Positions 23,407-33,160 are shown, counted from the stretch's first letter. The stretch: DNA of 64,000 bases from JAUVUV01 sp964548275 (GCA_964548275.1 CAZJQI010000004.1:44933-108932), one strand, 5' to 3'. Notes: a model not told the origin generated them from the letters alone. Translations and numbers: made by a program.

Positions 23407-25182
23407 ATGTTATCACGCAAGATGCTTTCTGCAATTCTTGCCGCAGTGGTTCTTACCTTCTCTCTCTGTTTCGGCCAGGACCCGTTTTTTATCAAGGACG
23501 GGGACGAGGTCCTCGTCTGGGGCAACAGCATCACCGATGACGGTATCTACCCCCGCCTCATTGAAAATTACGTGCTCACCCACTACCCGGATTGGAAAGT
23601 AACCTTTTTCAACCTTGGCTGGGGTGGAGACCAAACTAGAAATGTCGGCCGCCTGCGCCGGGATATCCAGCTCTGCAAGCCGACCAAGGTCGCCGTGATG
23701 CTGGGCATGAACGACGGCGAGTACAAGCCTTTCGACCAGAAAATGCTGGAGGTTTACCTCCAGGGCATGAAAGACGAGATAGAGCTGATGCAGGCGCACT
23801 CCAACCCCCAGGTCATGCTCATCTCGGCCACACCCTGGGAGTTCAGGTGCACTCCGCAGATTCCTGCGGGCAAGGTCGATGATTTCTCCGAGTTCAAGCT
23901 GCTTTTCTACCCCCAGACCCTGCGCCGGCTCTCCTCCGAGCTGGGCAGTTTCGCCGACCGCGAGGGGCACAAGTTCTGCGATCTCAACATGGCCTCGCAG
24001 GTGACGATTGACGCGATCGATGAATACGACGGAAATTTCATGTTCACCGCGGAGGGAGTGCATCCCAATATTGATGGCCAACTGCAGCTGGGACTCAAGA
24101 TTCTGGAGAGCATGCAGGCCCCGAGCCTGGTTGCCGAGCTGGAGATATGCGCTAAAAGCGGCAAAGTCCTCTCCCAGCAAGACTGCTCCGTGGAGGGCGT
24201 TTCCAAGACAGCCGCCGGTATCGTTTTCAACAGGAAAGCCGCCCGGCTGCCTCTGCCTATTTATCCCTCCACGAGGAAGCTCATGAAAGAGGTGCTGGGC
24301 TACCCGGACAACTGGGACCGTGACATGATCACGGTGAAAAACCTGGAGCCGGGCTGGTACAAGCTGGCTATCGACGGGAAGGAGATAGACATCCTGAGCC
24401 ACAGCCAGTTTGCCCAGGGAGTGAATCTTTCCCGCTATGCCAAAACGCCGCAGATGATCCAGGCCTACCAGGTTTTCGAGCAGACGGAGATCCGCCAGGA
24501 CGCTTTTTACGCCAAATGGCGCCGGGTACTCCTGGGGGGAGTGCCTCGCCGTCTCCCCAGCGATTTTACTCCATTTAAGACGGACGTGTCCACGGATTCT
24601 CTGGAGCGCGTGGAAAAGAGAGCATTCGAGGCCCAGCACAAGCTGAACAAGCCCCGGGCACACCGCTACGAAATAAGTCAGGTTCAGAATCCGGCCCAGG
24701 AAACCGGGCAAAAAATTAGGGCTGACAAGTTCCTGGAGAACATGATCCGGGTCTCGGTCAGCGTGGACTCCCGCACTCTGCCAGTTTTTGAGCCGCCACT
24801 CTGCATTCGCGGCAATTTCACCTACTCCCCCCAGTACAGGTGGGGGATTATCGAATTCAAGCGCTATTATACGGATATCCCGGTAGTGCTCTATGATGAC
24901 GGTACTCACGGGGATGCGCTGGCCGGGGACGGGGTCTGGTCGGTGGAGATGTTTTTCAGGAAGGATGCGGGGAGGCTCCGTTTCATCGTACGTGACGGCA
25001 GCTTTTTAAAGGGCTACTGGAATCAACTCCACCCGGAGTCTTTCAACAACTCCTGGTGTGAGTCGCTTACCAAAGCCTGGGGCGAGATTCAGGGTGTCTC
25101 CCTGGACAAAGACATCGAGCTTAAATGGGACATGAAGATGTTCGAGAAAGCCCTGGCCGCCGGGAAAATCTACCAACCGTGA
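23407..25182 (+). CDS. Secreted SGNH/GDSL-type esterase with C-terminal beta-sandwich
   Basis: 591 residues. Signal peptide to about residue 23. SGNH blocks: Ser41 in VWGNSITDDG, Gly in NLGWGGDQ (69-76), Asn102 in LGMNDGEY, and His219 in AEGVHPNIDG. The long C-terminal extension has a module around residues 460-560 with VVLYDDGTHGDALAGDGVW, resembling choice-of-anchor X or filamin-like domains that often accompany surface glycan enzymes. Family knowledge: SGNH enzymes in such loci remove acetyl groups from polysaccharides, for example rhamnogalacturonan. That fits the rhamnosidase downstream but is inference. A group II intron-like hairpin follows the stop codon. Confidence 0.82.
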   Translation: MLSRKMLSAILAAVVLTFSLCFGQDPFFIKDGDEVLVWGNSITDDGIYPRLIENYVLTHYPDWKVTFFNLGWGGDQTRNVGRLRRDIQLCKPTKVAVMLGMNDGEYKPFDQKMLEVYLQGMKDEIELMQAHSNPQVMLISATPWEFRCTPQIPAGKVDDFSEFKLLFYPQTLRRLSSELGSFADREGHKFCDLNMASQVTIDAIDEYDGNFMFTAEGVHPNIDGQLQLGLKILESMQAPSLVAELEICAKSGKVLSQQDCSVEGVSKTAAGIVFNRKAARLPLPIYPSTRKLMKEVLGYPDNWDRDMITVKNLEPGWYKLAIDGKEIDILSHSQFAQGVNLSRYAKTPQMIQAYQVFEQTEIRQDAFYAKWRRVLLGGVPRRLPSDFTPFKTDVSTDSLERVEKRAFEAQHKLNKPRAHRYEISQVQNPAQETGQKIRADKFLENMIRVSVSVDSRTLPVFEPPLCIRGNFTYSPQYRWGIIEFKRYYTDIPVVLYDDGTHGDALAGDGVWSVEMFFRKDAGRLRFIVRDGSFLKGYWNQLHPESFNNSWCESLTKAWGEIQGVSLDKDIELKWDMKMFEKALAAGKIYQP

Positions 25183-25195
25183 ATCTTGTTGGAGT

Positions 25196-25275
25196 TATCG
25201 AGAGGAGGGGGCTGCAAAGCCCCCTCCTCTCACACTACTGTATGTACGGTTCCGCATGCGGCGGTTCGTGAATAC
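25196..25275 (-). mobile_element. Possible remnant of a group II intron 3' end (domains V-VI)
   Basis: On the minus strand the sequence contains GAACCGCCGCATGCGGAACC, then a short spacer, then a 14-bp perfect hairpin (25200-25213 with 25218-25231, GCAA loop on plus) and CGAT. This resembles the domain V/VI end of class C bacterial group II introns, which insert behind terminators; the position behind a stop codon fits. Only ~80 bases remain and no reverse transcriptase is present. The domain V pairing is imperfect here, so the call rests on pattern memory. The hairpin might alternatively terminate the SGNH gene. Confidence 0.4.
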
Positions 25276-25357
25276 GGGTTAATATTTCATCAAGCGGATA
25301 GTGCCTATCCAGTTACAACGGTGCGTTTTCTGTTTCACTGCCTTGGGAGGAATAGCA

Positions 25358-26728
25358 ATGCGTTTCTTGATAATCTTTGTCTTCTTGATGGCTATCATAA
25401 ATAACAAATCCCTTTGGGCCCTCGAAGCCGGAGCCGCCAGGATGGAAATCACTCCGGAGGTCGGTTTGCACATGATGGGATTCGGGGGGAGGATTGCCCG
25501 GGATGTACTGGATCCGCTAAACGTCCGGACCGTGGTTTTCCGGTCATCCGGCGGGAGTGTTGCCCTGGTGGTTTACGACCTGCTGTTCCCGTTCGAGGAA
25601 CAAATCGGCGGGAAGATCAGTCAGCTTATCCGGGAACGGACAGGCGTGGAGCAGGTTATTTTTAGCGCTACTCATACCCACTCCGGTCCGGAGATACATT
25701 GGGATACCCCGCTGGCTGAGGGTGAAGATTTGAGCGATCTGCCGGAGTTCGAGCAGAAGATTATTGCTAAAACAGTTGAGACGGTTGCCATGGCTTGCGG
25801 CAGATTGCAGCCGGTTAAACTGGGCGCAGGTTGGGGAAAGGCGGACGTTTCCTACAACAGGCTGGAGAAGTTGACCGATGGCGGCGTTAGCATGAAATGG
25901 GCCAACCACGAAAAGATTCCCATGGGCCCTGTGGACCAGACACTCGGAGTGATCCGGATCGATGATCTGAACGGGCAACCGCTGGCGATCCTGGTCAATT
26001 ATGCCTGCCACCCCGTCATCCACGGCAAACCGGATGCAAATCTGATGTATTCGGCGGATTTTCCAGGGGTGCTTTGCCAAAAGGTGAACGAGCGTCTGCC
26101 GGGAGGCCCGGAATGCATCTTTTTCAATGGCGCCTGTGGAAATATCAACCCTTACTATGCACACTCGGTGGATAACCCGAAGCCTCGCCTGGAAGAGGTC
26201 GGAGGAGTACTGGCTGATGAAGTGGAGAGGGTGGCAAATGGGATAGCGACCAGGGCATATCCGGATGCCCGGGTACAGAGCAGGATTGAACATCTCGCCA
26301 CCACCGGCAGATGGGACGCCGGGAAGCTGGTGGACGTGAGCGAGGATACTGTGCAGGCAAAAACAAGAGCCGCGCGGATCGAAAAAAGGCAACGAGATCT
26401 GAACCTGCCGCTCAGTATCGTTCTGATAACTCCCGAAATAGGTTTTGTCGGTCTCCCCGGAGAGTTCTTCTGGGAGTTCCAGAATCGGCTCCGTACCCAG
26501 GCCCCGGTCGATTTCCTGTTCGTTACCGGCTACTCCAACGGAAGCCACGGTTACTTCCCCACCATCGAAGCTGGGGCGACAGGCGGCTATGGAGCCAACG
26601 ACGAGGCTGTCTACACCGCGGCTGGCGCTGGAGAACATCTTGTGGTCGAAGCGCTCGTGGGTTTGAACGAAATGCTCGGCAAGCTCAGGGATGTACCTTC
26701 CAGTGGCGATTTTGATTACATGCGCTGA
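25358..26728 (+). CDS. Neutral/alkaline ceramidase-like secreted protein
   Basis: 456 residues with a signal peptide (FLIIFVFLMAIINNKSLWA). The N-terminal domain of neutral/alkaline non-lysosomal ceramidase is recognisable: AGAARMEITPEVGLHMMGFG, FSATHTHSGPE (zinc histidines), VNYACHPVIHG, FFNGACGNINPYY, and near the C-terminus FVTGYSNGSHGYFPT. In environmental carbohydrate loci, members of this family often have unknown substrates and need not act on ceramide. Start ATG 25358 is chosen for GGGAGG at 25345-25350 and because it begins the signal peptide. It is followed by GH3 after 37 bases. Confidence 0.82.
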   Translation: MRFLIIFVFLMAIINNKSLWALEAGAARMEITPEVGLHMMGFGGRIARDVLDPLNVRTVVFRSSGGSVALVVYDLLFPFEEQIGGKISQLIRERTGVEQVIFSATHTHSGPEIHWDTPLAEGEDLSDLPEFEQKIIAKTVETVAMACGRLQPVKLGAGWGKADVSYNRLEKLTDGGVSMKWANHEKIPMGPVDQTLGVIRIDDLNGQPLAILVNYACHPVIHGKPDANLMYSADFPGVLCQKVNERLPGGPECIFFNGACGNINPYYAHSVDNPKPRLEEVGGVLADEVERVANGIATRAYPDARVQSRIEHLATTGRWDAGKLVDVSEDTVQAKTRAARIEKRQRDLNLPLSIVLITPEIGFVGLPGEFFWEFQNRLRTQAPVDFLFVTGYSNGSHGYFPTIEAGATGGYGANDEAVYTAAGAGEHLVVEALVGLNEMLGKLRDVPSSGDFDYMR

Positions 26729-26765
26729 ACGAGCTGTTTTTTACAATATCAGCCGGGATCATTAA

Positions 26766-29108
26766 ATGCTAAAACAGAAAATGCCATCTCCATTGATAGT
26801 TTCCGCCGCTGCATCGCTGTTATTCGTCGCATCTCTTTGCGGCAGCGCTGTATCAGGGGAGCCGCTATATCTTGATCCTGAACAGCCGGTTGAAAACAGA
26901 GTGGAAGATTTGCTGGGCAGGATGACGTTGGAAGAAAAAGTAGGGCAGCTGAACTGGCCCTGCGTGTACGTTGGAGAACTCGGAAAAAGCATCGAAGATA
27001 AAATGCAGGGTTGCCGGAAATTTGTCGAGGGCAGTCTCGTCTCCGGCCTTGGCCCAGGCGGAGGTTTTTTCACCCTTGCCAACACAGTTCTCCATCAGGG
27101 GGCCAGACAACAGGCCGAATTCTTTAATGAACTACAGCGCATAGCGCTTGAAAAGACCCGGCTGAGAATACCTCTGATGCAGGTTGAGGAAGGCACCCAC
27201 GGTTTGATGTGCTCCGGCGGCACGATTTTCCCCGAAGGGCTTGCCCTGGGCAGCACATGGAACATGGAGCTGGTGGAAAACATCTATGCCGCCGCCGCCA
27301 GTGAGGCCAGGGCCGTGGGCATCCATCAGCTGTTTACTCTCGTAGTCGAACCGAACATCGATCCCCGACTGGGCCGCAATCAGGAGGGTTACAGCGAGGA
27401 CCCGTTCCTGTGCTCTGCCATTGCAGGTGCGATAGTCAGGGGTGCTCAGGGCGAGGGCGTTCCGGCCGACGGCAAGGTTGTGGCCGGGCTCTGCCACTAT
27501 CCGGGACAGAGCGAGCCGGTAAGCGGGATGGAGCAGGGCGCGATGGAGATTTCCGAGCGCCGCCTTCGCGAGGTTTTTCTGCCACCCTGGGAGACTGGAA
27601 TCAAGCGTTACGGAGCCCTGGGCGTTATGGCAACCTACCCCTCTATCGACGGTGTTCCGGTACATGCGTCCAGATTTCTGCTCACCGATATTCTGAGAAA
27701 TGAGTTGGGATTCGAGGGGCTGGTGCTCAGCGAGGGTAATGGATTTGAAACATTAATCGTCCGTAGGGTGGCCGCCAACCAGAAACAGGCGGGAGCCCTG
27801 GCGATCATGGCCGGCGTGGATGTGGGTATCACTTTCGAGGATGCCTACATGCTGCCTCTGATCGAAAACGTGAAGGAAAATAAAGTGGCGCTCGAGGACT
27901 TGGATCGCTCTGTGAGGAGAGTCCTGCGCCTCAAGTTCGAGATGGGACTGTTCGAAAACCCGTTCGTCGATCCCGATACGGCAGAGGCTGTATCGCACAA
28001 CCCCGGTCACAGGCAACTGGCGCTGCAGGCCGCGCGCGAAGGGATAGTGCTGCTCAAAAACGAGGGGGGGCTGCTTCCTCTGAGTAAGGAGATAACATCC
28101 ATTGCTGTTATCGGACCCAATGCCGATGATGGCAGAAACCAGCTTGGCGACTACACCTCCCGCGTGATCCTCCAGGAGATAGTCACCGTAATCGAGGGGA
28201 TAAAAAGGAAAGCTCCCGGCGCCGAAATCAGCTACGTCAAGGGCGTTGACGTGGTTGATCGCGGGTTGGACGAGATCGACCGGGCTGTCGAAGCGGCCCG
28301 CCGGGCCGAGGTGGCGATAGTGGTTCTCGGAGAAAACGAGCGCTTCAAACCCGGAGGACTGGGCACCAACGGTGAGCATAAGGACGTAGCCAGCCTCGAT
28401 CTGTCCGGCAGACAACAGGAACTCGTCCGGGCGGTCCAAGCCACCGGTACTCCGACCGTAGTGGTGCTGATAAACGGCAGGCCCCTGTCGATCCGCTGGA
28501 TTGCCGAGCACGTGCCGGCAATTGTCGAGCCTTGGATCTGTGGAGAAGAAGGCGGGAATGCCGTGGCCGACGTTCTGTTCGGCGACTATAACCCCAGCGG
28601 GTGCCTGCCGATTACGATTCCTCGTAACGTGGGCCAGCTTCCGGCCTATTACAATTATAAACCATCGAAAGCCTGGAGCATTAAACAAAGGGGCTATGTG
28701 GACATGAGTTCCGAGCCGCTGTTCGAGTTCGGATTCGGACTCAGCTACACCAGTTTCGAATACAGCCACCTCGAGATCACCCCGCCTGTAACGAGCCCGG
28801 AGGGCAGTGTCAGGGTAAGCGTGAATGTAACAAACACCGGCCGCCTGAAAGGTGCGGAAGTTGTCCAGCTTTACTTGAATGACGCCATAAGTACCCTGGA
28901 GAGGCCGGTCAAGGAACTCAAGGGCTTTAAGAAAGTAATCCTCGAGCCCGGCGAGGAAAAAGTGGTTTCGTTCGAACTGTCGCCCTATGATTTGTCCTTG
29001 ATAAACGGCGACATGCAGCGGGTGGTCGAACCGGGGACTTTCAAGGTCATGGTCGGCTGCTCATCCAAGGACATCCGGCTGACAGGCAGTTTCGACGTTG
29101 AAGAATGA
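26766..29108 (+). CDS. Glycoside hydrolase family 3 protein with altered active site
   Basis: 780 residues: signal peptide (~1-31), GH3 N-terminal TIM barrel (~45-340), GH3 C-terminal alpha/beta domain (~430-640) and a fibronectin-III-like domain (~690-775, VRVSVNVTNTGRLKGAEVVQ). Conserved landmarks are EEGTHGLM, DPRLGRNQEGYSEDP, GVMATYPSIDGVP and GFEGLVLS. The nucleophile position, usually SD in family 3, reads SE here (Glu323 in LVLSEGNG). The usual KH of the sugar-binding strand reads CH (Cys243-His244). The enzyme may therefore be inactive, or use a shifted acid. Family 3 normally removes beta-glucosyl, xylosyl or N-acetylglucosaminyl residues. It is cotranscribed with its plus-strand neighbours. 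Confidence 0.87.
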   Translation: MLKQKMPSPLIVSAAASLLFVASLCGSAVSGEPLYLDPEQPVENRVEDLLGRMTLEEKVGQLNWPCVYVGELGKSIEDKMQGCRKFVEGSLVSGLGPGGGFFTLANTVLHQGARQQAEFFNELQRIALEKTRLRIPLMQVEEGTHGLMCSGGTIFPEGLALGSTWNMELVENIYAAAASEARAVGIHQLFTLVVEPNIDPRLGRNQEGYSEDPFLCSAIAGAIVRGAQGEGVPADGKVVAGLCHYPGQSEPVSGMEQGAMEISERRLREVFLPPWETGIKRYGALGVMATYPSIDGVPVHASRFLLTDILRNELGFEGLVLSEGNGFETLIVRRVAANQKQAGALAIMAGVDVGITFEDAYMLPLIENVKENKVALEDLDRSVRRVLRLKFEMGLFENPFVDPDTAEAVSHNPGHRQLALQAAREGIVLLKNEGGLLPLSKEITSIAVIGPNADDGRNQLGDYTSRVILQEIVTVIEGIKRKAPGAEISYVKGVDVVDRGLDEIDRAVEAARRAEVAIVVLGENERFKPGGLGTNGEHKDVASLDLSGRQQELVRAVQATGTPTVVVLINGRPLSIRWIAEHVPAIVEPWICGEEGGNAVADVLFGDYNPSGCLPITIPRNVGQLPAYYNYKPSKAWSIKQRGYVDMSSEPLFEFGFGLSYTSFEYSHLEITPPVTSPEGSVRVSVNVTNTGRLKGAEVVQLYLNDAISTLERPVKELKGFKKVILEPGEEKVVSFELSPYDLSLINGDMQRVVEPGTFKVMVGCSSKDIRLTGSFDVEE

Positions 29109-29264
29109 TATTCACGCAGCAGACCGGGTTCGATTTCTTGGAGGCGGTTGCAGGCCGGTATTGATGGGCTTTTTCCCCTGGATTTTAAAAACTCTGATTT
29201 ATCCGGCCGAGTCTCATTATCGAAAAAATCAGAAGTGCGACCATTTTACCGCGAGACAGCGACA

Positions 29265-30656
29265 ATGCATGAGAACTTATCGAACGAAAAAGTAAAACTT
29301 CAACGCGTTCTTTCCCTGAGCGATCTGGTTATTTATGGCATTATTCTGATCCAGCCTGTTGCAGCACTCCCCCTGTTCGGACTGGCAAACAGGGATTCAC
29401 AGGGCCATGCGGTTACTACGATTCTGATTGCAATGGTTGCCATGATCTTTACCGCTGTCAGCTACGGCCGCATGGCGAATCGCCATCCCGCCGCAGGTTC
29501 GGCATATACTTATGTGGGCAAAGGGCTGAACCCGCATCTCGGTTTTATCGCCGGCTTCACAATGTTCATGGATTACATAATCATCCCCATTCTATGCACC
29601 ATCTATACAAGCATCGCCGCAAACCACATGATGCCTGTTATCCCGACTCGCGTCTGGTTCATAATAGTTGCCGGGGGATTCACCTATTTGAACCTCAGAG
29701 GGATCAGGGCTACCAACCGAGCAAATTGGGTCCTGATGATCGTTATGAGCGTTGTTGTATTCTGGTTTATGACAGCCGCCGTACGGTATGCCTTGATAAA
29801 AGAGGGATTGGGTGGGTTGTTTACCTTGGAACCTTTTTTTCATAAGGATACGTTTTCCTGGTCTGTTATAGGCAGGGGGACAGCCTTGGCGGCATTGACA
29901 TACATTGGATTTGACGGCTTGACCACACTTTCGGAAGAGGTGAAAAATCCGAGACGTAACGTGCTGCTCGCAACAGTGATTACCTGCCTGATAACAGGTA
30001 TCTGGAGCGGTTCACAGATATATCTTGCCCAGGCATCGGTGTCATGGGCGGAATGGCCGGCTTTCCTTCAGGATATGACTACCAAATTCGGAGCGGAAAG
30101 CGCCCTCGAAAAAGCTATTATCGGTGTCGCCAACCTGGTCGGAGGGGGTGCACTGGAAGTGACCCTGGCTTTTATCCTGATGGTAGGAAGCATCGGCTCC
30201 GGCGTGACCGGAATGGCCGGAGCGTCGCGCGTGATGTTCGGAATGGGAAGGGATAAAATGCTCCCACACAAATTTTTCGGCCATTTGAGTAAAAAACATG
30301 CGGTCCCTTCCTACAACATAATTCTCATCGGATCGATCGCCCTTGTCGGAGCAAATGTTCTGACCTATGACAAATGCGCCCACCTCATCAATTACGGCGC
30401 TTTTCTGGCTTTCATGCTGGTCAACGCGGCCTCCATACGCGAGTATTTTTATAAAGGCGAACAAAAAAATATCAAGTCATTCCTGAAGAACTTTCTCCCG
30501 CCGGCGACAGGAATCGTTGCCTGTTTCGCCATCTGGCAGAGTCTGCCTCGGCTGACGTTTATCATCGGCGGGGCGTGGACACTGATCGGGATTATTTACC
30601 TTGCTATCCGTACCAGGGGATTCCGCAAAACAGTGCAGGTTCAGGATGTTTTCTGA
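29265..30656 (+). CDS. APC-superfamily amino acid/polyamine permease
   Basis: 463 residues with about 12 hydrophobic segments. The N-terminal LSLSDLVIYGIILIQPVAAL and the GRMANRHPAAGSAYTYVGKG stretch are typical of APC transporters, as is LTYIGFDGLTTLSEEVKNPR in the middle. Substrates are normally amino acids or amines driven by proton symport in the inner membrane. Start ATG 29265 (MHENLSNEKV) is preferred over an in-frame ATG at 29148, whose extra 39 residues lack family character. The ribosome-binding site is weak. Its place between GH3 and the rhamnose genes is odd; it may import a product of glycan breakdown or simply be passenger cargo. Confidence 0.85.
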   Translation: MHENLSNEKVKLQRVLSLSDLVIYGIILIQPVAALPLFGLANRDSQGHAVTTILIAMVAMIFTAVSYGRMANRHPAAGSAYTYVGKGLNPHLGFIAGFTMFMDYIIIPILCTIYTSIAANHMMPVIPTRVWFIIVAGGFTYLNLRGIRATNRANWVLMIVMSVVVFWFMTAAVRYALIKEGLGGLFTLEPFFHKDTFSWSVIGRGTALAALTYIGFDGLTTLSEEVKNPRRNVLLATVITCLITGIWSGSQIYLAQASVSWAEWPAFLQDMTTKFGAESALEKAIIGVANLVGGGALEVTLAFILMVGSIGSGVTGMAGASRVMFGMGRDKMLPHKFFGHLSKKHAVPSYNIILIGSIALVGANVLTYDKCAHLINYGAFLAFMLVNAASIREYFYKGEQKNIKSFLKNFLPPATGIVACFAIWQSLPRLTFIIGGAWTLIGIIYLAIRTRGFRKTVQVQDVF

Positions 30657-30733
30657 TTTGATTGAATAATTTCCCGGATCTTGGCACTTGCTCCGGTATT
30701 ACTGTAGTTGGTTATTGCATTTGAATATTCCTG

Positions 30734-30748
30734 TGGCATGAGGTGCCA
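30734..30748. promoter_or_regulatory. Inverted repeat upstream of the rhamnose gene group
   Basis: TGGCA-TGAGG-TGCCA, 147 bases before the aldolase ATG. The arms are short but perfect. It could bind a dimeric regulator of the operon that begins at 30895; no regulator gene is seen nearby. Confidence 0.3.
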
Positions 30749-30894
30749 GGAATTTTGTTTAATCCACATTCACCATATTAAGATTGAAAGTGGTTTTCGA
30801 AACCGGCCTAAGGTGTTAAAATTATATTCTGTTCGGTATCTAAATATCCTTTCCAGGCCTGACCTGGTATGCCGGTATTATTTAAGGAGTATTG

Positions 30895-31581
30895 ATGGAT
30901 TCACTGAAAGAGATTAAAAGTCAGATCATTCATGTCTGCCGTCGAATTTACCAGCGGGAGATGGTAGCCTCCAATGACGGCAATGTGACTGTAAGAGCAG
31001 GGGAAGACCGGGTCGTGGCTACGCCCTCGGGTATGAGCAAGGGTTTTCTGCGGGAGGAGGACCTGGTGCTGACAGACATGGATGGCAATATTATCGAGGG
31101 GAAAGACCGGTCAGTGACCAGCGAGATAAAGATTTACTGCAATATCTACAGGAACAGGCCGGATGTCAAAGCAGCCGTGCACGCGCATCCCCTTCACGCA
31201 ACCGCCTATGCCGCCGCCGGAAAGACAGTCGATTCAAAGGTGCTTCCCGAGTCCGTGCTTTCCCTGGGCGAGGTTCCGCTTGTACCCTACGGCACTCCGG
31301 GGACCGATGAACTGGCCGGTCAGGTCGAAAAGTATCTTGACCGTCACGAGGTTTTCCTGCTGGCAAATCACGGGGCGCTTGCCTTGGGAAGAAATGTGAT
31401 CGAGGCTTATCACCGGATGGAGTGCCTGGAACATACGGCCAGAATCGTTTTCCTGGCCGAAACCCTGGGTGGCGCGATACAACTGACTCCTGAGCAGATT
31501 GCCGGCATATTCGAAGTGCATGGCAGCAAGACTACACAGAGAATTCAGCAGGCCGGCAGGGAAATGAGCGGGCTGGAGTGA
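30895..31581 (+). CDS. Class II aldolase (rhamnulose/fuculose-1-phosphate type)
   Basis: 228 residues. Zinc aldolase of the FucA/RhaD/AraD superfamily. The zinc ligands are H96 and H98 in VHAHPLHATAYAAAG and a third histidine in LLANHGALALG. The catalytic acid is E77 in TSEIKI, and the phosphate-binding N-terminal part has SNDGNVTVR and TPSGMSKG. It would split L-rhamnulose-1-phosphate into dihydroxyacetone phosphate and L-lactaldehyde. L-fuculose-1-phosphate is equally possible by sequence; neighbouring rhamnosidase, kinase and isomerase favour the rhamnose route. ATG 30895 is preferred over TTG 30892 because AAGGAG precedes it at normal spacing. Confidence 0.85.
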   Translation: MDSLKEIKSQIIHVCRRIYQREMVASNDGNVTVRAGEDRVVATPSGMSKGFLREEDLVLTDMDGNIIEGKDRSVTSEIKIYCNIYRNRPDVKAAVHAHPLHATAYAAAGKTVDSKVLPESVLSLGEVPLVPYGTPGTDELAGQVEKYLDRHEVFLLANHGALALGRNVIEAYHRMECLEHTARIVFLAETLGGAIQLTPEQIAGIFEVHGSKTTQRIQQAGREMSGLE

Positions 31582-31765
31582 TAATCCCTGCTTGTTTAGC
31601 TGAAGATCAACTGAAAGACTGCTCTTTTCGATTATAAATGACCTGCGGTGATTAATATTCTATGTTAAAAGCATAGTTTATTATCGCTGGAATACGGTAC
31701 CACCGGTTGATATCAATTTCCGGAATCTTGTCCCAGAAAAAAACTCCTCCCGGGGGCTTGATTAA

Positions 31766-33160
31766 TTGAGATCGGGAAAAAGAGCGAGCTTGACTGAAAG
31801 GCTGGACTCTCTTTACGAGTTCGACCGCGAACCGGTGAAAGAACAGAGCCTGCAGGGGATCGGGAATTTTATCGGGATGTACGCTGGTGAGCACGTGGCC
31901 GGGACCGAATTCGTGATCGGCCCGCTGTTTGTGGTGCACGGGGTCACTGCCGGAGACCTGTTCCTGGGCCTGATCGTCGGTAACCTTCTCGCCGTGTTGA
32001 GCTGGGCTTTCCTCTGCGCTCCTGTCGCCTTAAAAACCCGCCTGACTCTTTACTGGCAGCTCAGAAAAATCTGCGGCCCTTACCTGACTGCAATCTACAG
32101 TATTGTCAACGCCCTGATGTTCTGTTTTCTGGCAGGCGCGATGATCGCGGTCTCTGCCACCGCTGTCGGGCTGCCGTTCAATATGCCCATGCCCGGCCTG
32201 ACAGATATTTATCCGAACAGTGTCAGCTGGGTGCTGATCGTTTTTCTGGTCGGTTTCGTTGTCACCGGACTGGCGATTCTGGGCTTTGAGAAATTCTCGC
32301 ACTTTTCCAAGATCTGTGCTCCGTGGATGTTTCTTGTCTTTGTCGCCGCCGGGATTGCCGTGCTCCCGCAGCTTGGCTGCCATTCTCCGGGCGACTTCTG
32401 GAGAGTGGCCAATGAAAAAATCTGGACCGGTATCCCGCTTCAGGGACAGACAAAGTTCACCTTCTGGCATGTGATGTTTTTTGCCTGGTTCTGCAACATG
32501 GCGATGCATATCGGAATGGCGGACATGTCGATTCTGCGCTATGCCCGGAAGTGGTACTATGGGTTCGCAAGCGTTTTCGGGATGTTTTTCGGTCATTTCG
32601 CGGCCTGGATCTGTTCGGGCATTTTGTGCGCGGCGGCAAAGGGATCTGTTGCGCCCGGCCCGATCGCCTATCTGGGTGCTGGTGTGACAGGCGCGGTCTG
32701 TGTCGTGATCGCAGGCTGGACGACCGCCAATCCCACGCTTTACCGGGCCGGCCTGGCCCTTCAGGTAGCCACTCCAGACTGGAAGCGCTGGAAAGTGACC
32801 CTGGTTGCAGGAACGGTCACGACTATCGCCGCCTGTTTTCCCGCCCTCGTGATGAGACTGCTGGATTTTGTCGCGCTCTACGGGCTTATTCTCATGCCCA
32901 TGGGAGCGGTCATTTTCGCTGATTTCTGGCTTTTGCCCAGGCTCGGGCTGAAAAGCGATTTCGCCGCGGAAACAGGCGTCTCCTTGAACTGGGCCGCTGC
33001 AGTGAGTTGGCTTGTGACACTGGGTCTGGTGATGCTTTTTCCCCTGGAGATATTCTTCAAGGGACTTCCTGGATGGTTTATCGTGGTGATCCTATATATT
33101 CTGCTGAGTTTTATCCAGCAAAAAAGAACGAACTCCGGCAGTATTCCCCTGGAGGCCTGA
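31766..33160 (+). CDS. NCS1-type permease (cytosine/purine transporter family)
   Basis: 464 residues with about 12 transmembrane segments. GIGNFIGMYAGEHVAGTEFV at the N-terminus, LKTRLTLYWQLRKICG, and the IAGWTTANPTLYRAGLALQV stretch (typical NCS1 'W.N..Y..GL') place it among nucleobase:cation symporters. No nucleobase enzymes are nearby. It sits in the middle of the rhamnose genes, so it may carry a sugar or disaccharide; that is inference from context. The annotated start is TTG 31766; another TTG 24 bases downstream is possible, and neither has a strong ribosome-binding site. The gene ends directly before a small hydrophobic ORF. Confidence 0.82.
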   Translation: MRSGKRASLTERLDSLYEFDREPVKEQSLQGIGNFIGMYAGEHVAGTEFVIGPLFVVHGVTAGDLFLGLIVGNLLAVLSWAFLCAPVALKTRLTLYWQLRKICGPYLTAIYSIVNALMFCFLAGAMIAVSATAVGLPFNMPMPGLTDIYPNSVSWVLIVFLVGFVVTGLAILGFEKFSHFSKICAPWMFLVFVAAGIAVLPQLGCHSPGDFWRVANEKIWTGIPLQGQTKFTFWHVMFFAWFCNMAMHIGMADMSILRYARKWYYGFASVFGMFFGHFAAWICSGILCAAAKGSVAPGPIAYLGAGVTGAVCVVIAGWTTANPTLYRAGLALQVATPDWKRWKVTLVAGTVTTIAACFPALVMRLLDFVALYGLILMPMGAVIFADFWLLPRLGLKSDFAAETGVSLNWAAAVSWLVTLGLVMLFPLEIFFKGLPGWFIVVILYILLSFIQQKRTNSGSIPLEA

